Shown here one piece after another: positions 1-8,560 of a DNA stretch of 64,000 nucleotides. Location: the NCBI GenBank assembly GCA_002794775.1, contig NBAY01000128.1, positions 1-64,000 of the forward strand. The letters are read 5' to 3'. Numbering within the stretch: the first letter of the stretch is position 1; each line of letters opens with the position of its first letter. Source of the DNA: Porodaedalea pini (taxonomy: Eukaryota; Basidiomycota; Agaricomycetes; Hymenochaetales; Hymenochaetaceae). A model generated the notes under the pieces. The model searched no databases. It had not been told where the DNA came from and saw only the letters and a list, made by a program, of their open reading frames with translations. The translations under genes were made by a program, and so were the position numbers.

Positions 1-1438
1 TCGTCAAGTCGTCAATCGTGCGATCTGTAAGGCTGTTGATTGCGCGCACTCTATCTTCTATTGCACGAGCAGAGACATCATGTCTGCTTGTGTCTTCCGT
101 AGAAGAGTCGCGATTACGAAGAAACGGCCTGCTCCCAGCACCAGACGACGACCTCTCAACGTTGAGTGGACGAAAGACGCTGTGCAAGTCAGCATCCACA
201 GCAAGCTCACGATCGACGATGATATCCTCCTCCTCTTCATTTTCTATGTCCTCGCCATCATTCCCAATGTGAACCGTATTATGGAAAGGATCCAGAGATG
301 GCCTTCTATATCTCCTGGATGCTCTGAATCCTGCGGAAGTGTTTCTTCCAGATGACGTGGAGCCAGGTCGCATAGAGTAGCCTGAGTTTGCAGCGCCCGT
401 GGTAAAAGAACGGTACGGATCTCGATCAAAGGGGTTAGGCACAGCTGTGCTAGCGTTCAAATTCTCGTCACCGTACGGAGAGGACGAAGGTCTGCGATGT
501 GACTCAAAATCAAAGGGCGGGAGACGAGGGCGAGAAACGCCTTGCGACGGTACGACTGCCCCATCTGCAGCATCAGAACGTAAAGGCGCCAGTGCCCTGT
601 CGAACGTCCGCGCACGCTCCATGGCCGAACGCAGGCGCTCTGTCGCCGAGTTAAGAAAGGCATCCGATCGCGCGGTGTCCAGAAAGGCATTCGAGCCAGA
701 GTCATGGAGACCGATACGTGACTCGAACGGGCGAAATATTGCCTCATCTTCATCATCGCGCATCGCAACGTCTATGTCCTCGACGGGCGGAGGAGCGGGA
801 CTTGATGAGCGCGGGGACAGCATACCTGCGAATCCGGGCGGGTGCTCGGCTGTCCTGGCATTCGAAGAGCTTGAGCGCAAAGTTGCGAATTCTGCTATGG
901 ATGGCGTAGGAGGGGCATAATGGAGTATAGGTAGTGTGAATCTGGGAGCAGCGTCGTAACTTGAACCGTGCTGGTACGATGTGCCCGAGTTTGTGGTTTC
1001 CTGCGGCGCTCCTTGTCCTCCTAGTGATCCTTGCGAGACGCCATTCAAATCTCCAGTCCCAGTCCTTGCAGGTAACGATAGTACACTAGCTTCTTCCGTA
1101 GAATCCACGCTACTAGCTGCACCAACACTCGCACCCTCCGGACCCTCGCTGCGGGCACGTTTATTCCGTTCGTTCCTTTCTGCACCGTTGTAACCGTAGC
1201 CATCTCCCGACTGAGAACTGTAGCTAGACCCACTGCTGACGCTTCGTACTCCACTACTTCCAGGTCCGTTACCGCTTGCGCTCCCACTTCGGCTCCCGCT
1301 ACTCGAGCTCGCGCTGGCCGCCCCGGTCTCTGAGTCCTCCGCATCGTCGACGTCGAGTCCAAACTGGTGGAAAGAACGCTTGAAGGTCTGGTGGCCCAGC
1401 GAAAGCTGTAGCTGTGGCGGGTTGTTCGACATCGACAT
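1..1438 (-). CDS. Serine-rich disordered protein, C-terminus cut off by window edge
   Basis: An open frame of 479 codons runs from the ATG at 1438 to the left edge without a stop, so the gene continues outside the window. A second in-frame ATG lies two codons later (1432). The N-terminus (MSMSNNPPQLQLSLGHQTF) is followed by a long Ser/Gly-rich stretch, a basic NERNKRAR patch that could be a nuclear localisation signal, and many Ser/Pro/Asp segments. Near the left edge is an acidic run (ENEEEEDIIVD), then a more regular, possibly helical part (ARAIEDRVRAINSLTDRTI). No catalytic motif or membrane segment is visible. The reading frame is the main support: 1.4 kb open at moderate GC with sensible codon use. 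I do not recognise the family; a regulatory or scaffold protein with its folded domain beyond the edge is possible but unproven. Confidence 0.72.
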   Translation of the reverse strand, partial: MSMSNNPPQLQLSLGHQTFKRSFHQFGLDVDDAEDSETGAASASSSSGSRSGSASGNGPGSSGVRSVSSGSSYSSQSGDGYGYNGAERNERNKRARSEGPEGASVGAASSVDSTEEASVLSLPARTGTGDLNGVSQGSLGGQGAPQETTNSGTSYQHGSSYDAAPRFTLPILHYAPPTPSIAEFATLRSSSSNARTAEHPPGFAGMLSPRSSSPAPPPVEDIDVAMRDDEDEAIFRPFESRIGLHDSGSNAFLDTARSDAFLNSATERLRSAMERARTFDRALAPLRSDAADGAVVPSQGVSRPRLPPFDFESHRRPSSSPYGDENLNASTAVPNPFDRDPYRSFTTGAANSGYSMRPGSTSSGRNTSAGFRASRRYRRPSLDPFHNTVHIGNDGEDIENEEEEDIIVDRELAVDADLHSVFRPLNVERSSSGAGSRPFLRNRDSSTEDTSRHDVSARAIEDRVRAINSLTDRTIDDLT

Positions 1439-2159
1439 CTGCTCTGCGACGTCGCGGGGAGAGTGTCGACGTCGTGGGCAGATGATGAGTTTCGGCTCGG
1501 TGGCTTATGAGGATATGAGATGGGCCACGGGCCTTACCGATGGTCCATGTCACTGTCTCATCGCCCGATTTAGGGAGCCCGCTCATAGTCTCTCAATCGT
1601 TCTCTACAATAATTCGATCTGAACCTCATGTTAATGACATCTCAGTCCCCTTTAAAGTTTCTCGTTTCACCTTTCTCGACTTCATCTCATGCAGATGGAG
1701 GAGCCTGGATGTGAGAAATAAACGACCCACCTCCAAATGTTTGGGCAGCCCGGCACGCGTCCGGACAATAATAATTAATATCACTTTGCAGCATCCTACA
1801 ATAGCAGAAACGGCGACCATGGGGCTATTACTCGTACTCTCATCAACTATCTGTGCATTCATTGTAAATCATGCATGCAATGTGTATGCGCCATGAGTCT
1901 CATCGCATACAGGCGAGGACCTGTGTTCAGTAGTACAGTAGTGTTACACTGCTTGTAACCAGAATCACAGCCTGAAAACCCTTGCCTGATTTGGTATCGG
2001 AGTTCAAGTCTATGGCACCGGCGTCAATCGTCAAAGAACAATACAGAAAGAACGTCACAACAGGGGTTGCCGATATCCAGATACACTGCCCTCATACTCG
2101 TAGCACCTTCGTTACTCTTTACCCTCTTCTTCCTGTTCTCGGCCTTATCACCATGCCGC
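1439..2159. other. Intergenic region upstream of the partial serine-rich gene
   Basis: About 720 bp with no frame I would call a gene. It should hold the promoter and 5' leader of the minus-strand gene starting at 1438. Short open frames on both strands have no recognisable protein content. No clear repeat was seen until the palindrome begins at 2160. Confidence 0.5.
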
Positions 2160-2946
2160 CACGGCAGGAAAATCCGAGGTTTTCTGTGCGGGAGGAGTAT
2201 ATCACAGAGTGTTTAGTGGGGCTCATATAATTTCGGTCGGAAAAGCCTTACATGGATTGTAAATTCTCAATCAATCAAATTTTGCAGAAATTATGCTTTA
2301 TGTATCTAAAATTGATGGCCATCAAGAAAAGTATTTCTGAACTCAGTGTCTACAATCTACTTTGCCAAAGGATAAGATAATTCTGGGATTCTGAATCTCC
2401 ATTGTCATTATATAAAGAGAATAGTGGTTATTAGATTTAGAATCTGTAAAGTCTTGGACACAAAGGAAAGAGGCTCATTGGATTTAAAATCCACATTGAC
2501 TCCTTGCATGAATGGAAGATCTCTCTCAGATTTGGGATCTATGCTGAGTTGATTATATGCTAATCATGTGATCCATAGATCCCAAATCTTCCATTCATGC
2601 AAGGAGTCTATGTGGATTTTAAATCCAATGAGCCTCTTTCCTTTGTGTCCAAGACTTTACAGATTCTAAATCTAATAACCACTATTCTCTTTATATAATG
2701 ACAATGGAGATTCAGAATCCCAGAATTATCTTATCCTTTGGCAAAGTAGATTGTAGACACTGAGTTCAGAAATACTTTTCTTGATGGCCATCAATTTTAG
2801 ATACATAAAGCATAATTTCTGCAAAATTTGATTGATTGAGAATTTACAATCCATGTAAGGCTTTTCCGACCGAAATTATATGAGCCCCACTAAACACTCT
2901 GTGATATACTCCTCCCGCACAGAAAACCTCGGATTTTCCTGCCGTG
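2160..2946. repeat. 787-bp palindromic foldback element (MITE-like)
   Basis: The left arm (2160-2543) is the near-perfect reverse complement of the right arm (2574-2946), leaving a loop of about 30 nt (2544-2573). The small length difference is a short extra CT-rich tract in the left arm near 2521-2528. Both ends read CACGGCAGGAAAATCCGAGG inward. The flanks show a 3-bp direct repeat CGC (2157-2159 and 2947-2949), compatible with a target-site duplication. There is no coding capacity, so it would be non-autonomous. CAC-starting ends and a 3-bp duplication are reminiscent of CACTA-type elements, but superfamily assignment is a guess. It is unrelated in sequence to the foldback family at 32-39 kb. 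It lies 119 bp past the ubc13 stop codon, so it may fall in that gene's 3' end. Confidence 0.85.
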
Positions 2947-3065
2947 CGCACTGATGCACATGCATCCCACCGATCCAAATTTACAGAAATCACAACTCCG
3001 TCTAGAGCCGCCAAGATAAATAAGTGAGGAGAAGAGTGGAGACGAGCGAGCGTCATTGCCGGCGA

Positions 3066-4447
3066 TTAATTGCTCGCGTGCTCAAAAGTCCACTGCCTAC
3101 TCGTCGCCTTCGCACCCGCAGGGTCCTCCTGTTTAGTGAATGTATGAGCACACGACCGGTTAACGATAGTCGATGAAGAGAATAAAAATACAGCGAAAAG
3201 TCATTAGATGACTCTCCCAATGAAACGAAGACAAATGCACAGACCTTATAGTGTTTCGCAACATCCGTTGCAAGCGGGTCATCTGGGTTAGGCGCGCTCA
3301 GGAGAGCCTGGACCGAGAGTAGCACTGTCCGAATCTGTAAAGCTGGAGACCATTTATCTGACGAACGTCAATTTAAGAGCAAGGGTAAAGGGTTAGCAAC
3401 ATGCCAATGTTTTATTAGCTTCGGCAAAGATTTCCACACCTTTCAAGATGTCCAGACAAATTCGTCCAAGCTTATCTGGAAAGAGTAATAATCAATGTCA
3501 GACATCCGGGTTTCACCATCACGAAACAATGAAAAAGAGATGTGAAGAGATAATGAAAAGATGCCATACCGATGTTAGGATGATATATCTTTGTCAAAAA
3601 GCGCACCTTCGGTGGCGCCATAGGATATTCCTCTGGAAGGAACAGCTCGAGTTTGAATACACCGCCTGACCATCATCCATCCAGTTTCATACACAAGTAA
3701 ACCGCAGCAACAGAGATGAAATGGTGAGTTAGAACGCGATCAGTCACAAGAAAATGATCAGCCGAGATGAAGGCACACCTTCAAATGGACTTCCCTCAGG
3801 CCCCTGAATCGTGACGTCGAAATAGCGGAGGTTCTCCTCGTGCGGGGACGCCGTGATTCCTGGTGCAGGATCGCTCTGCAGGCGCTCCGTCTCCTACAGT
3901 GCCAAAAGCACATATATGGATTCGCAGAATCGCCGCGATCGTAGGCCAATCGGTCAAGTAGATATGTCGTCCGAGGGTGGTGTTCATCGAGAGCATCGCA
4001 TGATTGTACGATATCGCAGCGCCGCGGTGCAACAAAAAAGGCGCATTGTTCCACCAATGCATTGTAAACAGAAAGGACGAGTGAGGAGCGATTTCCACAA
4101 GAGGAGCATTCCAGTGTTTGCAATGAAAGCGCAAGTAAATCGTACACGACGTCGATACGATTCAATTCCATCGAGGTCGCGCGACCCGTCCCGCATTCCA
4201 ATCGTTATTCCAAATATTACCCATCACACACACAGCAAGAGTAGATCCAAATCAAAAGTATAAAGGAAAGTCGTAAGCAATCTGTCCACCCACTTGTTAT
4301 GCCCCACAGTCGGAAGCTGCGACGGACGAGCAGCGCATATAGGACAAAGGAGCGCTTACCTTGATGATTCGCTATGAACGGCGCAGTACGGATCAGTACG
4401 CCATCGAAAAATAATATATGCTAGATACGTACCTTTGGGAGGGCCAT
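3066..4447 (-). CDS. ubc13: Ubiquitin-conjugating enzyme E2, Ubc13/UBE2N type (7 exons)
   Basis: Exons on the minus strand: 4447-4433, 4371-4360, 3893-3779, 3665-3570, 3475-3440, 3357-3245, 3128-3066. They total 450 nt, coding for 149 residues plus TAA, the usual Ubc13 length. All introns are GT-AG and phases agree throughout. The product begins MALPKRIIKETERL and carries the E2 fold signature [20 protein letters not shown], the HPN motif (residues 76-78) and the active-site cysteine at 86 in [19 protein letters not shown]. By family knowledge, Ubc13 pairs with the inactive E2 variant Mms2/Uev1 to build K63-linked ubiquitin chains for post-replication DNA repair and signalling. Odd points are a 12-nt microexon (exon 2) and an unusually long second intron (466 bp). 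The C-terminal 20 residues are less conserved than the core. A LINE lies just upstream and a palindrome just downstream. Confidence 0.95.
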
Positions 4448-4585
4448 GGATCCGGACGCTAGTACTAGTAGTAGGAAGGATTTCGATGACTGACGGCTCG
4501 TCGTTGAGGAAGTCTTGCAGTCAGCGTTGAGCCTGCTGAATCTGGATTGTCCTGAAACGTAAGCGGGCCATGCTCCCACTTGCAC
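4448..4585. promoter_or_regulatory. Shortened ubc13 upstream region between start codon and LINE insertion
   Basis: Only about 140 bp separate the ubc13 ATG (4447) from the 11-bp duplication marking the LINE insertion. Any core promoter and leader of ubc13 must lie here, or have been displaced by 6.3 kb of LINE sequence. No TATA box or other definite motif was identified. Confidence 0.4.
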
Positions 4586-4596
4586 GTGCTCTGTAA
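4586..4596. repeat. Target-site duplication, 3' side of LINE
   Basis: GTGCTCTGTAA here is repeated exactly at 10867-10877, just beyond the other end of the LINE. Eleven base pairs is a typical length for endonuclease-primed retrotransposition. Confidence 0.75.
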
Positions 4597-4727
4597 TTTA
4601 TAATTTTCTGCTATCTACTGCTAACAGACTACCAACCGCTACGGATGAAAACAAAGAAAACTACGTAGTGCGTGAATGGTGTGTGTTCGTAAAGGTTGAA
4701 GTACTAGAACTAAGGGGTGAGATTTAA

Positions 4728-7700
4728 CTAAAGGTAATATGATGGAGGTAAGTCAGATAGTAAAGGCATGCTGTCGGGTGGACGACGGAATGAGAAGTAT
4801 GCGAATTTTAGTAAAAGAAGAAAGTTATTTGGACGAAACCATTCAGAAAATGACAGAGGGAGAGAACGTTGATGAAAAAGGCCATTGCGGACTAATGCGA
4901 AATAGGGACAAACATTAAGGGAATGGCGGACATCGTGTTTGATGCACAAGGGATCCGGGCAACGCGGGTGGAGGTTTCGATCATGCAAATCGAGCGCGTT
5001 CAGCATGATGCTGGCAGCGCGTGAAAGAACCGAGCGATGTATCATCTTCCGTGGGGAAAGCTTCAGAAATGGGTGTAGTGACCGGGTTGGGTGAAGGATG
5101 AACGAGGACGGCTCAAGGATAGAGCGATGTCCACGTAAGTTTACGATTTCGGCTTTCCAATCTCGAATGAGGTCGAGATGTACTTGCGCCTTCAGATTGG
5201 GAAGTGAATCCGGTATGGTCTCGCGATGAGGGGCGGATGCAGCGTCTTTTGCCAGTTTATCCGCTTTAGAATTGCCCAGTACTCCACAATGGGACGGGAG
5301 CCACTGGATGGTAATATGCGAAGCCTCATGATGGAGGGTTAAGAAGATACCGCATAGTCGGCGGAATGTAATGATAAAGTCGGCATGGCGAGCGTCATCG
5401 GAAAAGATGAGCTGGACGCAATTAAGCGAGTCGGAAACAATATGAATGTGGACCGGTGTGAAGCATTTCGAAAGGAGAGTGGAGATACGACGCATGGCTG
5501 CGATGAGCGCTTCCTGCTCTTCAAACAGTATGTTTGAACGAGAGTGCGCTGCTGAGGAAAAGACAGCAAGTTCTTGATGATTATGCATGATAACGAACCC
5601 ATGGCCGCCGTTGAGGAAGCCGTCGGCATCAGGGATGACGGAGCCATCTGTGAAGATAAAATATTGGTAGGGAGGGGGATGTAGAAAGAAGGAATTGAAA
5701 GCGCGAATGGCGCGCGGACGCTGTTCTAATGAAGGGATGGGGGTCATAATAAGACGTGAATGGATTGGAGTAAATGAAGGGAAAGAGGTTTCTTTGGGAA
5801 TTTGAACGTCGGGAAGAAGAGACGATAACAAATATTGTTTAGAAGTGGGAACTTGTTTAGAATGAGCGAAATATGACAAGAGGAATCGTTTTGAAAGAGA
5901 ACGAATGAAAAGATTCATGGGTGGACATGATAAGAAAGATTCAGCAACAGCTGGACGAATGTGGCCGTGGAAGATAGCATGAAAAAAGCGGTTTTGGGTC
6001 TGTTGGAGAATGGAGGAAATAAAAGAGGATTCAGGAAAAAGAACGGCGCCGTAAATGGCGACAGAACGAATTAAACCAAAATAAAGTTGACGAGCATATT
6101 GAAAATATGCGCCATTGGTCCGGTTAAAGAGGAAGCGACGCTGATGAAGAGTAGAAAGGGCCTTGTTTGCCCGGGATTCGAAGTGTAGTTTAGGAGAAAG
6201 GTCGAATGAAAAAATGACACCTAACCAAGTAAGATGACGTGAAGGGGGAATGACGCGATTGTTGGGTAAGGACAATGCGGCTTGAGAAGAGGAATGAGGA
6301 TTGGATAAAAAGGAACGAAAGGTATATTCGGCAATGAAACGGTTAGGAAGAATATGAAGGAGGTCGATAGCATCTGGGTCAATAGATAAGCCGATGGATT
6401 CAAATTGACGTGATAGGAATTGAAATTGATTGCGAAGGCGCACTAGATTGGTGCGTAAGCTGAGCGAACGAGCGAAAAGAAGATGGTCGTCCATATAAGC
6501 AAGTAAAGGACGGTTGGGACCAAAACGAGAATTATAAGCGGTGATGACGTCAGCGGCCGCGAAAATAGAGATGAGGGGGGATAATGGGGACCCTTGAGGG
6601 ACGCCGCGGTTGGGTTTGATAAAAGGAGGGGAAAAGAAATTGTTAAAGTGGAAAGAAATGGGACGGTTTTGGAGCCAGGATGCTAGGATGTGAATGATGT
6701 TAGGATGAACATTGGACCGAATGAGTTTAGAAAGAAGAAGGTTATGCGAAATGTTATCGAAAAAACCTTGAATGTCAACGGTAAGGACAGAAGTAATGAG
6801 ATAGCGATGTCGACCGTGTTTGGACCCCACGTCGTCGCCGCCAGCATATATAAAAGGCTGGTTAAGAATGGAAGATATTAGTTCATAACAAGCAGTGAGT
6901 GAAGAACGGTGCTTTCGGCAACCGTGTTGGGAGTCCGGAAGGAGGTTATTTAGTTCGAAAAAGGGTTGAAGAAGGTTAAAAAGAACGCGTTCAAAGAGTT
7001 TTCCAATGGTGTCAACCAAGGTAATAGGTCGAAATGCGCGGGGGACTGTGAAGTCAGTGCGCTTGGGTTTGGGAATGAACGTAACAAGGGAGGTTTTAAA
7101 GGAAAGTGGGAAATGGCCGATTTTTAAACACAAAGAAAAAAGGTCGACGAAAAATTGCCCCTGATGCTCAACTAGCAGCTCCAAATGTCTGTACGATATG
7201 TGGCTATTGCCAGGACTCGTTTCGCGGTCAATACCCTGAAGTGCAGCGTGGATGTCACTTATTTCGATGGGGCGGATGTCGCGGAGGGCGGGAAGGGGTA
7301 TGGCCTCCGACGCAGTTGTTAGCGCAGGGAAGAACGTCTCCCGAAAGAGGGATGATTTGTCGGTTTCGGTAGTGGTGAAGATCCCATTAGACATACGAAG
7401 TGCACCTATAGGGTTGCGGCGACGTGCTGTACCCAAATGCTGATTGCGCCAAACAGACTGCGCATCAGATCGCTGAAGGCGGGCGCCATAGAAGGCGTTT
7501 TTGGCTCGGGTAATTTCAGAGTCGAGGCGCTGCTTCGATCCGGGCTGAGGGTTGCGGCAGTGTTCGCGATAGAGACGGGAGCACGCCTCGGACCACCAAT
7601 TATTGGGGCCAAAGTATGAGCGGGCTTTTCGTTTATGAAGGAAGGTGGTGGCAAAGTCTGAGATGGATGAGTTAAGTAGGAAAAGAAGGTCGTCTAGCGC

Positions 7701-8555
7701 CTTCGGAGAATCAATCCCTGCTAAAGAAAAGGGGAAAGAGCCAGCCTCGCAAAACTCCGAAATAAAGGAGGGTAGATCGCGTGATCTAATAGAACGAAGG
7801 GGGTGTTGAGGGTCTGCGGATAAGATATTAACGTTAAACGTAAAACGGAGAGGAAGATGGTCTGAAGAAATGTCGAGAGAAGGGTCGGAAACAGAAATGT
7901 TTTGTAAAAGGAGAGGGGCGAAATCTTCAGAGGCTATGATGAGATCGATAATAGACTTGGAACCAGAAGAACGCTGAAAGTAAGTGTGCTGATCTCGGGG
8001 GTTGCAAACTGTTAAATCATTCGCGTTGATCCAGTCAACGAGAGATGACGAAGAGGAGAAATAGGAGGATTGTTCTGGGAAAGACCAGATGTCCGAATGA
8101 CGGTTAAAATCCCCGACGAAAATATTAGATGAATTATCAAGAGATGGGAAGGGATCTTCAAATTCGTGCAAGGAAGGGGAACTGTAAACGTTCCAGAGTA
8201 ATAAGGGGGTTAAATCGCCCCGAGAAATGGAAATGACTGTAATGTTAGGCGATGAATGAGAAGGAACGTAAAGCGAAACGCGATGAGCGATGCGAGGGTG
8301 CACAAGAGTGCAAACTTTAGGTCTGTCCGGAGAAGGGGGACGGAACGCAAAATAGGGAGCGTGGTTGCGGATATTGAAGGCTCGCGAACCAGACGAAGAA
8401 GATTTAGAAGGAATGATAGAATAAACTGTCGGGATCTCCTGAAAGCAAATAATATCGGGAGCCGTATGGGTGGAAGAAAATGCTCGTAAAAGAAAATCAA
8501 ATGTTGGTTCTGAGCGTCGGATATTAAGAGAAAAGACAGAGATCGTGTCAGTCAT
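4728..8555 (-). CDS. LINE ORF2: endonuclease, reverse transcriptase, RNase H
   Basis: An uninterrupted frame. I take the ATG at 8555 (MTDTISVFSLNIRRS), five nt after the ORF1 stop, giving 1275 residues. The frame also extends 14 codons upstream to an ATG at 8597 that overlaps ORF1. An APE-type endonuclease lies N-terminally (ICFQEIP, FVGDFNRHSD, SIIDLII, SSDHLPL). The central reverse transcriptase has FRPITLVDTIGKLFERV, VDIQGFFDNISH, GVPQGSPLSPLI and an active site reading YMDD near residue 685; most LINEs of this kind have FADD. RNase H begins near residue 965 with YFIFTDGSV, then SDSLNCVQL and QWLPSHCGVLGNSKADKLAKDA. A C-terminal Cys/His cluster (CPDPLCIKHDVRHSLNVC) resembles the zinc-like motif often seen at LINE ORF2 ends. 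No stop or frameshift was found. Confidence 0.93.
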   Translation of the reverse strand: MTDTISVFSLNIRRSEPTFDFLLRAFSSTHTAPDIICFQEIPTVYSIIPSKSSSSGSRAFNIRNHAPYFAFRPPSPDRPKVCTLVHPRIAHRVSLYVPSHSSPNITVISISRGDLTPLLLWNVYSSPSLHEFEDPFPSLDNSSNIFVGDFNRHSDIWSFPEQSSYFSSSSSLVDWINANDLTVCNPRDQHTYFQRSSGSKSIIDLIIASEDFAPLLLQNISVSDPSLDISSDHLPLRFTFNVNILSADPQHPLRSIRSRDLPSFISEFCEAGSFPFSLAGIDSPKALDDLLFLLNSSISDFATTFLHKRKARSYFGPNNWWSEACSRLYREHCRNPQPGSKQRLDSEITRAKNAFYGARLQRSDAQSVWRNQHLGTARRRNPIGALRMSNGIFTTTETDKSSLFRETFFPALTTASEAIPLPALRDIRPIEISDIHAALQGIDRETSPGNSHISYRHLELLVEHQGQFFVDLFSLCLKIGHFPLSFKTSLVTFIPKPKRTDFTVPRAFRPITLVDTIGKLFERVLFNLLQPFFELNNLLPDSQHGCRKHRSSLTACYELISSILNQPFIYAGGDDVGSKHGRHRYLITSVLTVDIQGFFDNISHNLLLSKLIRSNVHPNIIHILASWLQNRPISFHFNNFFSPPFIKPNRGVPQGSPLSPLISIFAAADVITAYNSRFGPNRPLLAYMDDHLLFARSLSLRTNLVRLRNQFQFLSRQFESIGLSIDPDAIDLLHILPNRFIAEYTFRSFLSNPHSSSQAALSLPNNRVIPPSRHLTWLGVIFSFDLSPKLHFESRANKALSTLHQRRFLFNRTNGAYFQYARQLYFGLIRSVAIYGAVLFPESSFISSILQQTQNRFFHAIFHGHIRPAVAESFLSCPPMNLFIRSLSKRFLLSYFAHSKQVPTSKQYLLSSLLPDVQIPKETSFPSFTPIHSRLIMTPIPSLEQRPRAIRAFNSFFLHPPPYQYFIFTDGSVIPDADGFLNGGHGFVIMHNHQELAVFSSAAHSRSNILFEEQEALIAAMRRISTLLSKCFTPVHIHIVSDSLNCVQLIFSDDARHADFIITFRRLCGIFLTLHHEASHITIQWLPSHCGVLGNSKADKLAKDAASAPHRETIPDSLPNLKAQVHLDLIRDWKAEIVNLRGHRSILEPSSFILHPTRSLHPFLKLSPRKMIHRSVLSRAASIMLNALDLHDRNLHPRCPDPLCIKHDVRHSLNVCPYFALVRNGLFHQRSLPLSFSEWFRPNNFLLLLKFAYFSFRRPPDSMPLLSDLPPSYYL

Positions 8556-8560
8556 AAAGA

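Noticed and set aside
1540..1896. Small plus-strand gene in the left intergenic region
   Set aside because: Composition and lack of any motif or splice support make it indistinguishable from chance.
2160..2946. Same family as the 32-39 kb foldback elements
   Set aside because: Ends (CACGGC against CAGCC), flanks (CGC against TA) and arm sequence differ throughout.
3853..4263. Plus-strand ORF opposite ubc13
   Set aside because: It overlaps exon 3 and intron 2 of a well-supported minus-strand gene and shows no domain.
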